From Pedobacter sp. AJM (GTDB lineage: Bacteria; Bacteroidota; Bacteroidia; Sphingobacteriales; Sphingobacteriaceae): a stretch of 64,000 nucleotides of DNA. Below, in pieces: positions 1 through 9,659 of this stretch. Within the stretch, counting starts at the first letter, position 1. Each line of letters opens with the position of its first letter. The stretch spans positions 108,105 to 172,104 of the forward strand of contig NZ_NHOT01000007.1 in the NCBI RefSeq assembly GCF_002197755.1, written 5' to 3'. The notes under the pieces were generated by a model. It had not been told where the DNA came from and did no database searches. It saw only the letters and a list, made by a program, of their open reading frames with translations. The position numbers and the translations under genes are program-made.

Positions 1-147
1 CTGCATAGGTGCGTCGTTGTAAACCAATTGAACTGCCGTGGCTTTCCAAAACCTCAATTTTCTTTTCATGTGTCTGGTTACTTTCTTAACGACTACGCAT
101 TTAAGTAAAACCTCCGGCAAATTAATATGTTGTAAGATTATATACTT

Positions 148-429
148 ATGAATATGGAAAACCAGGAAAGAAATAATGAAAACTTAAAAGACCCGAAGTC
201 AGATCAATCAGCAGATCGTTCCAATATGCCTGATAACCAGGTGCCGCGTCACCGCAGTAATGAGCATAGTAAAGTAAATGAAGTACAAAGTGATGCGGAG
301 TTTTTAAGTCGTGAGGTAGGTGAGGGTGATTTTGGATCAGAAGAAGCCCGTGCAGATCCTGAAAAAGGTAATCCGGGACATGCAGGTAATATGCCCAACA
401 CGGCTAATGATGATGCTCCATCCGATTAA
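148..429 (+). CDS. small hydrophilic hypothetical protein
   Basis: A 93-residue protein dominated by Asn, Asp, Glu, Ser and Gly, with no signal peptide, no membrane segment and no cysteine. It is probably intrinsically disordered. It begins with Met-Asn-Met, so translation could start at either Met. It stands alone and is followed by a good intrinsic terminator at 524-551, which supports it being a real transcription unit. I do not recognise the family. Similar short acidic proteins occur elsewhere in this window (18941-19129 and 63747-63953), and such proteins are often stress-associated in Bacteroidota, but no function can be assigned from sequence. Confidence 0.6.
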   Translation: MNMENQERNNENLKDPKSDQSADRSNMPDNQVPRHRSNEHSKVNEVQSDAEFLSREVGEGDFGSEEARADPEKGNPGHAGNMPNTANDDAPSD

Positions 430-523
430 CTGCTTGTAAACTGCAGATGTATAGTCTAATACTTTAGCTCATCATCTTATTAAATCTACCAGTAAAATAT
501 AGATCTATTTGCTATTAAAATCG

Positions 524-551
524 ACCAAACCCACAAGGTTTGGTTTTTTTA
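524..551 (+). terminator. intrinsic terminator
   Basis: An 8-bp stem ACCAAACC (524-531) / GGTTTGGT (537-544) with loop CACAA is followed by a run of T. It ends the transcript of the small gene at 148-429. Confidence 0.85.
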
Positions 552-660
552 TTTCTATAGGAAATGACGTATTGATTGTATAGTTTTCATGACCTGTAAT
601 GTAAATTAAACATTGCAGTTGCTTTACGGTTTCCCGTAAGAAAAGGCTGAGTTAGCTGTT

Positions 661-668
661 TACTTTTG
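661..668 (+). promoter_or_regulatory. candidate -7 box (TAnnTTTG)
   Basis: TACTTTTG matches the Bacteroidota sigma-ABfr -7 consensus TAnnTTTG and lies 38 bp before the ATG at 707. No clear -33 TTG is seen at the usual distance. A small inverted repeat TTACGG/CCGTAA lies just upstream near 623-638. Confidence 0.5.
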
Positions 669-706
669 GATAATCACCATTAGTTAAAACAAACTTATCC
701 TATAGA

Positions 707-1771
707 ATGGAACTGAAATTAAAGCTCGAACAATTACACCAGCGTGTGAATGGATTAAAAGACCAGATCAACACTGAAGAAGCGACCAAGAATGCGTTTG
801 TAATGCCATTTATTCAGATTTTGGGTTACGATATTTTCAATCCAACTGAAGTGATCCCAGAGCACATCTGTGATATCGGGACCAAGAAAGGTGAGAAAAT
901 TGATTACGTCATTAAGAAAAACGGAGAGCCTATCCTCATTTTTGAATGTAAGCATTGGAAAGAAAAGGCCGATGCCCATAATTCACAACTCCACCGTTAC
1001 TACCATGTTTCTAAAGCCAGGTTTGGCGTGTTAACCAATGGTACCATCTATAATTTTTATATGGATCTGGAGAAACCCAATATTATGGATGAGAAACCTT
1101 TTTTTACCATTGATATTGAAGACCTGAAAGACAGTTCCATTAAAATTTTAGAAGGTTTTACCAAAACGGAATACAGCCTGGAAAGTATTTTGGATTCAGC
1201 AGAAAGTCTTAAATATATTAAATCCATTCGTAAAGAATTTGAAAACGAGATTGAACATCCCTCTGATGAATTTGTAAAATTATTGGTCAACAGATTCTTT
1301 GATAAGCCCCTCACAGCGAACAGAATGGTCACTTTTAAGGAGTATGCCAAAAAAGCACTTGTACTTTCCATCAATGAGTCAATCAGTTCCAGGTTAAAAT
1401 CTGCGTTGAGCATTAATGAAACAATAGAAAAAACCGAAGAAAACAAGGTAGTGCCGATTAATGAACCATCTGAAAACAAAATTATAACCACAGAAGAAGA
1501 GATAGAAGCATTTCAAATTGTAAAAGCCATTCTTCGTGAGCGCATTCCATCTTCAAGAATTGCCGCCCGTGATACCCAATCTTACTTTGGTGTATTGCTG
1601 GATGATAATAACAGGAAGCCCATATGCAGGTTTCACTTTAACACAGCTAACAAATACCTGGAAACCTTTGCCAAAGGTAAAGATGCCGGAGAAAAAGTTC
1701 TGATTGATTCTCCTGATGAAATTTACCAGTACAGGGGGCAACTGCACCAAACGCTGGATCAGTATCAATAA
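707..1771 (+). CDS. HsdR-N-like PD-(D/E)xK nuclease domain protein
   Basis: A 354-residue cytoplasmic protein. Residues ~25-130 look like the N-terminal nuclease domain of type I restriction HsdR subunits (type I restriction enzyme R-protein N-terminal domain family): D66 in KIDYVIKKNG, then E80-C-K82 in IFECKHW, forming the D...ExK catalytic pattern, followed by a region predicted to be alpha/beta that reads LTNGTIYNFY. There is no helicase or SNF2 motor and no methylase or specificity gene next to it, so it is not a complete restriction system. The remaining ~220 residues are mostly helical and acidic, without motifs I know. It may be a stand-alone nuclease or nucleic-acid repair/defence factor. 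Its nearest downstream neighbours are the tubulin/Hsp70-like operon, 199 bp away. Function beyond nuclease fold is inference. Confidence 0.75.
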   Translation: MELKLKLEQLHQRVNGLKDQINTEEATKNAFVMPFIQILGYDIFNPTEVIPEHICDIGTKKGEKIDYVIKKNGEPILIFECKHWKEKADAHNSQLHRYYHVSKARFGVLTNGTIYNFYMDLEKPNIMDEKPFFTIDIEDLKDSSIKILEGFTKTEYSLESILDSAESLKYIKSIRKEFENEIEHPSDEFVKLLVNRFFDKPLTANRMVTFKEYAKKALVLSINESISSRLKSALSINETIEKTEENKVVPINEPSENKIITTEEEIEAFQIVKAILRERIPSSRIAARDTQSYFGVLLDDNNRKPICRFHFNTANKYLETFAKGKDAGEKVLIDSPDEIYQYRGQLHQTLDQYQ

Positions 1772-1970
1772 TGGTTTAAAACCGGTAAAATGCATCCAGG
1801 GGATAAAGGTGAATCTGTTCGCTTTGCGTATGGTTTTCAACTTCCAAACCGCTAATGGCGTATAGCATCCGATAAAATTTATTTCAATAAGATGATCAAA
1901 TCACCTGTGAAAGGCATCATCAATTAACAACGACATATTCTTTAAACTATGGAACACATTTATTAAGAAA

Positions 1971-3320
1971 ATGAAAACAAAAGGTTCTCAGTTTTGGGCT
2001 ATTGGAGCATTGCTCATAGCCTTGTTATCCCTTACTTTCTTTACCGGCTGCAATAGCAATAAGGATTTGGATGGAGATGGCGTGCCCGATCAAAAAGACA
2101 AATGTAAAGAGGTAAAAGGCCCTAAGCCCGGAGGTTGCCCGTTGCCGGCTAAAATTGGCCAGGTTAACCTCTATCTCGAAACCTCTGCCAGTATGGGTGG
2201 ATATTTTGCCGGATCTGCAGAATTTAAGCAAATTGTTTCTGATCTCGCAGTAAAAATTGATAAGGAAATCTCTCCGGTAAAGATCCACTTCATCACCGAT
2301 AGTATCAGGGATTATCCATATGAAGCCACCAGATTTAGCAGCGATATTGCAACCACTAAAATTGCACTCAGTAATAGTTCAGAGTTGCACCATATTTTTA
2401 ATGATATTGCAAAAGCGACAAAAGATGGCGATATCTCCATCTTCGTTTCTGACTGTATTTTGTCCTTTCCAAATGCAGCGGTAAAAGCGAATGCTGAAAT
2501 CAATAGACAAGCGGCGTCTGGCACACTAAAAAATAATATTTATGCTACATTCATTGATTTAAAAGGCAGAAAACAAGCAGCCAGTTTATATGCCTTTAGC
2601 TCCGCATTTTTTGGAAAATATTATGACTATCAGAATGTTAAAGTTCCACTCAAAGGTACAGTAAGGCCTTTCTATGTATGGGTAATAGCTAAAAATAACA
2701 TTCTGCCAGTGTTTGATGCAAAACTAGCCAAAATTCCAAATTTTAAACCTGAGCAGGAAATTCATTTTGGATTGCTGGATCAAAAAATCAATAACTATCA
2801 TATCCTAACGCAGTTGGGCATGAAAGGCGATTATAAATTAATCAAGGCCGGAAAAGTAAGTGACGCGGGAATAGAAAATGTAGAAGTGGAAAAAAATCAA
2901 TCCATCGAATTTTCTGCCGCGGTAGATCTAAGTTCCCTGCCACCATATGCTAAAAAGTTAAGTTACCTCCGTGAGCATTTAATTGTTGAAGCCAGTGGCT
3001 GTAGCACCAATGTTGATCTTTCAGAGCGTTTGCCTTCTGTTACCTTAAAAAGCAAAAATCAAATTGCTTACTATGAAAGGGCAACTCATGTGATAAAAGT
3101 GAATATCACACAGCTTCGCCTGGATCAGGCAACGCTTAATCTCCGTGTACCCTTAACATATGATTCCTGGTACCAGGCCTGGTCAACCATGAACGATAAG
3201 AGCGTTAAAAAATTAGGCAAAAAAACATTTGCCTTCGAACACCTGGTTAATGGCGTAATGGAGGCATATCATAACGAAGGTAAAAACCTTGTTGATCTAA
3301 AATTTCAAATTAACCAATAA
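1971..3320 (+). CDS. vWA-like lipoprotein with TSP3-type calcium repeat
   Basis: First gene of an eight-gene operon. 449 residues. A lipoprotein signal peptide ends at Cys27 (FFTGC), followed by one thrombospondin type-3-like acidic motif, DLDGDGVPDQKDKC at residues 32-45, typical of calcium-binding linkers on Bacteroidota outer-membrane proteins. Residues ~64-230 resemble a von Willebrand A fold: strand VNLYLE, then E70-T-S72-A-S74-M75, a MIDAS-like DxSxS in which the first Asp is Glu, and later IFVSDC resembling the conserved (S)DG strand. The C-terminal half is beta-rich and unassigned. The protein is expected to be anchored in an envelope membrane facing the periplasm or outside. The gap to the next gene is 5 bp. 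vWA assignment is from motif reading and should be considered probable, not certain. Confidence 0.7.
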   Translation: MKTKGSQFWAIGALLIALLSLTFFTGCNSNKDLDGDGVPDQKDKCKEVKGPKPGGCPLPAKIGQVNLYLETSASMGGYFAGSAEFKQIVSDLAVKIDKEISPVKIHFITDSIRDYPYEATRFSSDIATTKIALSNSSELHHIFNDIAKATKDGDISIFVSDCILSFPNAAVKANAEINRQAASGTLKNNIYATFIDLKGRKQAASLYAFSSAFFGKYYDYQNVKVPLKGTVRPFYVWVIAKNNILPVFDAKLAKIPNFKPEQEIHFGLLDQKINNYHILTQLGMKGDYKLIKAGKVSDAGIENVEVEKNQSIEFSAAVDLSSLPPYAKKLSYLREHLIVEASGCSTNVDLSERLPSVTLKSKNQIAYYERATHVIKVNITQLRLDQATLNLRVPLTYDSWYQAWSTMNDKSVKKLGKKTFAFEHLVNGVMEAYHNEGKNLVDLKFQINQ

Positions 3321-3325
3321 TAGCG

Positions 3326-3709
3326 ATGATTTTAACTATTTTCTCAGGGCTTTATGAGCTCATTGCAGGTGCCAATCCTGCAGTTCCAGAATATGATGAT
3401 GAGGTTTACCAAACCGTTGGGCAGATTACCTTGATAGTCGTTTCAGCCGTGGTGCTCATCTTTTATTTATGCTTAGGCAGATGGAAACCTATTTTTCACA
3501 AATTCGGGCACTGGATATTTACCTTAATCCTGACCATGTGTGCAGCCTTTGCCATCGCCTTTATTTCTGCTAAAGATATTATAGGCGAAATAGACAGTTA
3601 CATGTATCGCTTCTGCCTAATGAACGCCGTATTTGCTGCAATTGTATTCATCATGCTATCTATAGTCCTTAAGCCAATGTCTGTTTTTTCCAAAAGAACA
3701 CCCTTTTAA
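3326..3709 (+). CDS. three-helix membrane protein of the tubulin/Hsp70-like operon
   Basis: 127 residues with three hydrophobic stretches: roughly residues 30-50 (VGQITLIVVSAVVLIFYLC), 60-82 (HWIFTLILTMCAAFAIAFI) and 96-117. The N-terminus is short and without a cleavable signal. It lies 5 bp after the lipoprotein gene and 9 bp before the tubulin-like gene, so it is co-transcribed. I do not recognise the family; it is best seen as an inner-membrane component of the operon's machine. Confidence 0.7.
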   Translation: MILTIFSGLYELIAGANPAVPEYDDEVYQTVGQITLIVVSAVVLIFYLCLGRWKPIFHKFGHWIFTLILTMCAAFAIAFISAKDIIGEIDSYMYRFCLMNAVFAAIVFIMLSIVLKPMSVFSKRTPF

Positions 3710-3718
3710 TTTTTAGAT

Positions 3719-5248
3719 ATGATAAGAAACACATTTATATTCGGAATAGGTGGTACTGGTGCAAGGGTAGTACGGGCACTCACCATGCTTTTGGCAGCAG
3801 GTTCCAAGCTAAACGATACGAACAAGGTCATCCCGGTGATTATTGATGTAGATGCTAAAAATGCAGATACCACCAGAACGCTGAAAGCACTGGAAGCTTA
3901 TAAGTTGATCCGTAAAACAGCTTATTCACCACAACGCGGTGCAGATGGATCAGACCTTTCTAATGGCTTTTTCAATACCAATTTAAACACGTTAAGTTCA
4001 TTACAAACCGAAGGAGCAGAAAAAATTGATGATTCCTTTCAGCTGAAATTTGATAACCTGGAAACTTCGTTCATTAAATACGTTGATCCTCATGAAGAAC
4101 TGGTGAGTGATGTGACCATGGATATGCTGCGGGCACTTTATGATGATACCCCATCCGATCATCCACGTTACGAAAATACAGAACTAAACCTTCGCCTTGA
4201 TGAAGGCTTTAAAGGAAATCCAAATATTGGATGTGTGGTTTTCAATGGTTTATCTTCACTTAAAGAATATCAGTTTGTGGCGAAAAGCATCAATCCTCAG
4301 GATCGTATTTTTATCGTCAGCTCTATCTTTGGAGGTACTGGATCTTCTGGTTTTCCTCAACTGATCAAGCTCATTAAAGGTGATGACCGGCTTCGGAATA
4401 TTAAACTGGGTGCCTTAACCGTAATGCCTTATTATAAAATAGAAGCGAAGAAAAAGGCAGGCGGTGATGGAAAAATCAGTTCAGAAAGCTTTGATGCCAA
4501 AACAGAGGCTGCCTTAAGTTACTATGCCAAGCACATGGCCGGGCAACTTAATGCACTATACCATGTATGGGATAAGCCAACCAAGCAATATGAGTACCAT
4601 GCAGGTGGAGATCAACAGCTAGATCCGGCACATTTGGTAGAGATGATCGGGGCAACGGCTATTATCGATTTTATTAACAAACCAGATGAAACACTTGCCC
4701 TGAACGGTGTAACCAAATATTTCGATTATGGTATTATTCAGGATAGTGCCACTGTTGATTTCAGGCATTTCTACAATTGGTCTGGCCAACAGGTCATGAA
4801 GCCTTTGGCACATTTTGCCTATGCCATGAAAATTTATCTGGATAGTATCCCTCAACTGCAAGGCGAAGTATTCTATAAAGACCTGTTGAAAGATCATATT
4901 CATACCGACCTGTTTTATCAAACCCTTTCTTCCTTTTTTGGTACGCATTTTAAAGGATGGCTGAAAGAAATGGCCTTAAACGAACGCAGTTTTCAACCTG
5001 TTCAACTTGATGAAACATTGAATGGATTTATAACCGGGAAGCCCATTCCAATTAAAAAGATTTTGGGTATTGTGCGTGATGCAGGCTTAAGTCAGGCATT
5101 CATTAGCGAAAAAATGGGCAAAATGGAGGATGAGCTTAGAAAAACCATCCCTGACCCTGAAAAAGAACGAAGATTTTTACAATTACTAAACCAGATTGCA
5201 GCAGAATGCTTTAGCGTTTTAGGTGCCTTACCAACCATGACTGAATAA
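3719..5248 (+). CDS. tubulin/FtsZ-like GTPase
   Basis: 509 residues. The N-terminus has a Rossmann-like start FIFGIGGTGARVVRAL (residues 7-21), then VIPVIIDVDAKNADT, and the tubulin signature loop GGTGSS at residues 205-210 in FIVSSIFGGTGSSGF. This arrangement matches the bacterial tubulin-like family (Pfam 'Tubulin_2'-type), which is distinct from cell-division FtsZ: the protein is longer and has a large insertion between the first nucleotide-binding loop and the signature loop. Published comparative work on FtsZ-like families linked one such family to vWA proteins, a GTPase and OmpA-type proteins in a predicted membrane-remodelling system; the adjacent vWA-like lipoprotein here fits that theme. 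It probably binds GTP and may polymerise, but catalysis is not demonstrated. Spacing to the next gene is 6 bp. Confidence 0.85.
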   Translation: MIRNTFIFGIGGTGARVVRALTMLLAAGSKLNDTNKVIPVIIDVDAKNADTTRTLKALEAYKLIRKTAYSPQRGADGSDLSNGFFNTNLNTLSSLQTEGAEKIDDSFQLKFDNLETSFIKYVDPHEELVSDVTMDMLRALYDDTPSDHPRYENTELNLRLDEGFKGNPNIGCVVFNGLSSLKEYQFVAKSINPQDRIFIVSSIFGGTGSSGFPQLIKLIKGDDRLRNIKLGALTVMPYYKIEAKKKAGGDGKISSESFDAKTEAALSYYAKHMAGQLNALYHVWDKPTKQYEYHAGGDQQLDPAHLVEMIGATAIIDFINKPDETLALNGVTKYFDYGIIQDSATVDFRHFYNWSGQQVMKPLAHFAYAMKIYLDSIPQLQGEVFYKDLLKDHIHTDLFYQTLSSFFGTHFKGWLKEMALNERSFQPVQLDETLNGFITGKPIPIKKILGIVRDAGLSQAFISEKMGKMEDELRKTIPDPEKERRFLQLLNQIAAECFSVLGALPTMTE

Positions 5249-5254
5249 AAGGAT

Positions 5255-8200
5255 ATGCCATATACATTTAGAAAATACAGTGGCTATAATGCCAACGAAA
5301 TTAAATGCTGGTCGCCAACAGGATTGATCAGAGTAGATAATTTCGAAATAAGCGATACACAGTCTAAACGCGGTGCATCCAAAATCGGAACCTCAATTCC
5401 ATCGCCCATGGCCAGGATGGAACTTTTTGATACGGCCTTTCAAATGGTTTCATCAGATAGCCAAAGGAATGGGCTGGATGGCTCTTCTGTGTATCATCAA
5501 TTGGTTTCCGATTGTTTGGACATGATCCAGCTACTTTTCAATACCAATTCATCTGATATTGGCACAGGCAGAAAAATATGGTTTAAAGAATGGCGGGTGC
5601 AGGAAAGCCTGAACCGCCTAAAAAGTAAACCTGCAGATCATCCTCACCAGCTATTGGGTAAAGCCTTTTCACTGATATTTGATGCGCAAGCTACTTCTTC
5701 GGGCTTTTCGGGAATGGAAAGCATTTACCTTATTTATTACGAAAACAGGCTAATGGGTGGAACTTCTCCGCTAACCTTGTTTTTTACTTCACCCAACTGG
5801 GATCGTTACATCGCCGATAAACAAATTGCCAATGTACCAAAGGGAAGTGATGGCGTTCCATTTTTTGGAGATAAACACCGTGCACTTTTTGAACGCGACC
5901 GTTCTTTCGTAGAATACCTTTATCAATTACTATTGAGTAATCCGGCAGGATTTGCTCATTGTGCAGGTCTCAGACAATACATTAACAAAACCGTTGAACG
6001 TTATTTTCCTGATTTTACACATCAATTTGCAGATTGGGGACCAAATGGAACAAAAAAGCTGGGAGATGAATATTCTCCATTTAAAACCGAAATCGGGTCC
6101 AAACTGCTCAAAGTAAATGAGATTTTTTTCTACCACCAGAGTGAGGAAGTAAAACGCAGAAAAATTAAAAATGTAAGCGATTTCGTGATCCAGGCTTCTA
6201 ATCAGAAATATGCCCTGCAACATGATAAAGATGGAAATCAAATCCGCGTAGAAGCACCACTGGTATTGGTAGAAGGCATGAACTTTCCTGGCGATTACAT
6301 GGAAGAGCGTGCCGCTTGGGATGCAACCACCAGAATCAATTATTTCCTGCAGCAACATACCCCGCTATTTGAACGTAGATTGCCCCAAGGCGATTCACTT
6401 ACGGTGACTTATCCATTCTTAACCACTGGTGATTTTCTGGAGGATTATTTAATGGAAATGCCTTTTAAGATTAACCGGAATAAGTTTTTTACTGGCGTTG
6501 GGGGCGATTTTAAATTCCTGCTGCCGGTTAAAAAGGAATATTTTAATTTCTTCGATTTTGAAGATTTGAAACGTAACCTGGAGATCAATGCCAGCCCGGG
6601 CCAGGTAGTGGTTACCTTAAAAGTGCCGATAAAAAATAAAAAAGGGGTAAAGGAAATTACGTTTACCAAAACCTATTCAGGAAATCAGATCAAAATGTGC
6701 AAGGCTGATATCGGGATTTTTCCTTTTTACAAGATCAGCGAAAAAGATCCGGCCTATCACTACCTGAACGACTTTACCATACTGCTGGCAGAAAAAAATG
6801 ATGAACTTCAACTCGAATCCTTAAATTTCTACAACTATGATCATCTGGTATATCCCGATAATAGTCAGCCAGAGCACCTAAGAGCCACTGTAGTTGAACG
6901 CACAACCGCTGCGGATATAGATGGAGCGGCATTAACAGAATCGAGATTTTATAAGTTAAAAGAATCTTTTGATTATATGGAACTTCGCTACCAGGATAAT
7001 GGACTTGAAGTCTCGGGGATCGTCATTCCAAACTTTGAAGGAAGAGTATTTAATAAGCTTAACCTAAATAAAGCCATCACTTTCGCCATTGATTTTGGTA
7101 CCTCCAATACCCACATCGCTTTCAAGGAAAAGAGTTCACCACTCCCATTGCCTTTTGAAATTGATGAGGCCGATCAACAAATGGTCATGCTTAATGAGCC
7201 TTTGGCATCTGCAGATTTAGGGACCAGGTACGATCACTTTGGGCAACTTGCTGCACTCCAACTAACCGTGAATAGAGAGTTCATGCCAAGGGTGATCAAA
7301 TCAAAAGGACATTCAACCGTTTCTTTCCCTTTTAAAACAGCCACTTGTGAAGTTTCTACATTCAATAATATGGATAAACAAGCTGCAGCGCTTTTTGGCC
7401 ACATCAATATCGGATTTAATATTGAAAGGGAAGAAAATACAAATAACAGTGCCGTATATACCACCAATTTAAAGTGGCTTCTGGAAAACAACCTTGAGGT
7501 AAGTAAAATTATAGCCAATAAAGCCAGGGTAAGTCTGTTTTTAAAGCAACTTATGCTACATATCCGAACAAAAGCCATTCTAAATTTCTGCAAACCTGAA
7601 GAACTTAATGTACTCTGGTCTATTCCATCTTCAATGGACAGGAAAACCCGTACCGAACTCACCAAAATTATAAAAGAAGCATACCTATCTGTATTTCCAA
7701 ATGCTGACCAGAAAAAGATTAATGCGATAGATGAGCCCATTAAGGAATCGGTAGCACCATACTTCTTCCTGACTAAAAATGGGAGTGGCATTCAGGACGG
7801 AGCAAATGTAGTGAACGTAGATATTGGCGGGGGCACAACAGATATCATGATGTTTATGGAATCTACCGCTAAACGATACGATAAGTATTTAGCCAGCTCT
7901 TTTCGCTTTGCCGGAAACGACATTTGGGGGAGTGGCTACAAAGGAAACCTTAAGGACAATGGGTTTATCCGCAATTATCAAACCTTCCAGAAAGAAAACA
8001 ATATTGAAACCAAGGATAATAAATATCTGCTGAATGCGCAGAGAGATAACAATTTAAGTTCTGATGATCTGATTAGCCTACTTTTCAGGTACGATAAAAG
8101 CTTTGGTTTTAGCGAATCCATCACCAATGGCAATCCGAATTTATCTATTGTGTTGTATTTACATTATAGTGCCATTATCTACCACATTTGCCAGATCATT

Positions 8201-8893
8201 GAAACTAAAAAATATCCTTTACCTCAGTATTTATCGTTCACGGGTAAAGGTAGCCAATACCTTAAATTACTCTGTAATGGAAGTGAGAAAGAACTTAACA
8301 ATTTCACCAAATTGCTCTTTGAAGCTTACAGCAGCCAGAGCATACCGTCTTTATTTCAGGTTCATGTAAACGAAGACCCTAAGGTAATTACAGCTAATGG
8401 TACGATCGAATACTTTGGTGCTGATCTTCAGGATCAGTTCGTAGAAATTCCCAGAGATGCAGATTTTTCTGCAGCAGAAGCTGATCCGCGTAAAAAATAC
8501 CAGGAATTTGTACTGACCGGAGATTTGCAAACGGGCCATGCAGATACCATGACTACAACCATCAGTGATACCCTTGAATTGGATAATATGGTCAACATTG
8601 GTGTGTTGAAAAATGTAAATGAATTTGTAGAACGTACGCTTGCCAATAAAAAAATTGTAGACTTTCTGAGCGATTTCAAGATTACAAATGCCAAAACAGT
8701 TTATAATGAACTGAAATGGAATGGCGGTGTATTTGATGGGGAAGGATTAGTGTATGACAGCTATAGAAAAGTGCTGAAAGACCTGCACAAGCTGGATCAT
8801 GAACAGCCGCTTCCTGAATCGCTGTTCTTCTATGCATTTAAAGATACCCTTTACCGTTTGTCTAAATCGATCACGCAATCCAATCCATCTTAA
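5255..8893 (+). CDS. large protein with Hsp70/actin-like ATPase domain
   Basis: 1212 residues. The C-terminal half carries an Hsp70/actin-superfamily nucleotide fold: phosphate-1 loop D613-F-G-T-S-N-T in TFAIDFGTSNTHIAFKE, phosphate-2 loop DIGGGTTD at residues 856-863, and an adenosine-type turn T996-G-K-G-S1000. The first ~600 residues are novel to me: no signal peptide, no transmembrane segment, mixed alpha/beta. The size and domain order recall the SrfB-type virulence-associated Hsp70 relatives, but I cannot confirm that link by eye. Being encoded directly after a tubulin-like GTPase, it gives one operon two cytoskeleton/chaperone-type NTPases. No J-domain or GrpE partner is encoded nearby, so it is unlikely to be a general chaperone. 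Confidence 0.85.
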   Translation: MPYTFRKYSGYNANEIKCWSPTGLIRVDNFEISDTQSKRGASKIGTSIPSPMARMELFDTAFQMVSSDSQRNGLDGSSVYHQLVSDCLDMIQLLFNTNSSDIGTGRKIWFKEWRVQESLNRLKSKPADHPHQLLGKAFSLIFDAQATSSGFSGMESIYLIYYENRLMGGTSPLTLFFTSPNWDRYIADKQIANVPKGSDGVPFFGDKHRALFERDRSFVEYLYQLLLSNPAGFAHCAGLRQYINKTVERYFPDFTHQFADWGPNGTKKLGDEYSPFKTEIGSKLLKVNEIFFYHQSEEVKRRKIKNVSDFVIQASNQKYALQHDKDGNQIRVEAPLVLVEGMNFPGDYMEERAAWDATTRINYFLQQHTPLFERRLPQGDSLTVTYPFLTTGDFLEDYLMEMPFKINRNKFFTGVGGDFKFLLPVKKEYFNFFDFEDLKRNLEINASPGQVVVTLKVPIKNKKGVKEITFTKTYSGNQIKMCKADIGIFPFYKISEKDPAYHYLNDFTILLAEKNDELQLESLNFYNYDHLVYPDNSQPEHLRATVVERTTAADIDGAALTESRFYKLKESFDYMELRYQDNGLEVSGIVIPNFEGRVFNKLNLNKAITFAIDFGTSNTHIAFKEKSSPLPLPFEIDEADQQMVMLNEPLASADLGTRYDHFGQLAALQLTVNREFMPRVIKSKGHSTVSFPFKTATCEVSTFNNMDKQAAALFGHINIGFNIEREENTNNSAVYTTNLKWLLENNLEVSKIIANKARVSLFLKQLMLHIRTKAILNFCKPEELNVLWSIPSSMDRKTRTELTKIIKEAYLSVFPNADQKKINAIDEPIKESVAPYFFLTKNGSGIQDGANVVNVDIGGGTTDIMMFMESTAKRYDKYLASSFRFAGNDIWGSGYKGNLKDNGFIRNYQTFQKENNIETKDNKYLLNAQRDNNLSSDDLISLLFRYDKSFGFSESITNGNPNLSIVLYLHYSAIIYHICQIIETKKYPLPQYLSFTGKGSQYLKLLCNGSEKELNNFTKLLFEAYSSQSIPSLFQVHVNEDPKVITANGTIEYFGADLQDQFVEIPRDADFSAAEADPRKKYQEFVLTGDLQTGHADTMTTTISDTLELDNMVNIGVLKNVNEFVERTLANKKIVDFLSDFKITNAKTVYNELKWNGGVFDGEGLVYDSYRKVLKDLHKLDHEQPLPESLFFYAFKDTLYRLSKSITQSNPS

Positions 8894-8896
8894 CTT

Positions 8897-9652
8897 ATGT
8901 GTAAAAAAATAGTACTACTTGCAGGCTTTTTCTTGATGTTAGTATATCAGTTACAGGCACTCACACTTACTGAGCGTACAACCGATGCAGAAACCCTCTC
9001 TACCAATAGCTCATGGTTTTATAGCACAAATATGCGCTATGGAGCGTTGGCTGTAATCGTTCTTCTACTCATCATTATGCTATTCAAAAACAATAATAAT
9101 CAAAAAAAAAGCGGCAAACTTTCAAAAGATTTGAAACGCATCAGGGAAGAAAGAAATCAGCTTAGACATGAAATTGAAAATCTGAGAAATGAGCTAAAAG
9201 AAAGCAATTCTTTGAGAGCGGAAGACAAATTTGAAATTGATAAGTTAAAAGAAGAAATGAGCTTAGCCTTATCAAAACAAGCTGAAGAAGAAGTTGCCGG
9301 CAACACCGTTATTTGGGATAAGCCAGAAGCACCTCAAAAAATCCAGGAAACCTTTTACAGCCGTTATGCAGATCTGGCAGATGGTTTTTCTGCTTCAGAA
9401 TTATTAACCAGGGAAGGTAATGATACCATTTTCGAGATTACCATCCTTTCAGCCAATAAGGCCAGTTTTAAAGTAAGTGCCAACCCGGCAGCACAAAAAT
9501 ATGCATTAAGCAATGCTGATTATTTTCTCGAACCAACCTGCCATTATGATACACTGCCCTCTGGCAACATCATTAATGAATCACCGGGTTTATTAACCTT
9601 ATCTGGCGGAAAGTGGGAAATTAAAGAACAGGCAAGAATTTCATTCAGATAA
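8897..9652 (+). CDS. membrane-anchored coiled-coil protein
   Basis: 251 residues. An N-terminal hydrophobic stretch (residues 5-21) looks like a signal peptide, and a second strong transmembrane segment lies at ~49-64 (YGALAVIVLLLIIMLFK). Residues ~72-135 form a charged heptad-like coiled coil rich in Lys, Glu and Leu. The C-terminal ~100 residues (from WDKPEAP) form a compact mixed domain ending in an IKEQARISF strand. The layout suggests a membrane tether with a cytoplasmic coiled coil and sensor or docking domain. The gap to the upstream gene is 3 bp. The domain family is not recognised. Confidence 0.65.
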   Translation: MCKKIVLLAGFFLMLVYQLQALTLTERTTDAETLSTNSSWFYSTNMRYGALAVIVLLLIIMLFKNNNNQKKSGKLSKDLKRIREERNQLRHEIENLRNELKESNSLRAEDKFEIDKLKEEMSLALSKQAEEEVAGNTVIWDKPEAPQKIQETFYSRYADLADGFSASELLTREGNDTIFEITILSANKASFKVSANPAAQKYALSNADYFLEPTCHYDTLPSGNIINESPGLLTLSGGKWEIKEQARISFR

Positions 9653-9659
9653 GTTAAAA

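Noticed and set aside
1..105. A minus-strand frame starting with MKRKLRFWKATAV that runs off the left edge
   Set aside because: Only 23 codons are visible and two other frames look as good or as bad, so I could not decide whether it is a partial gene.
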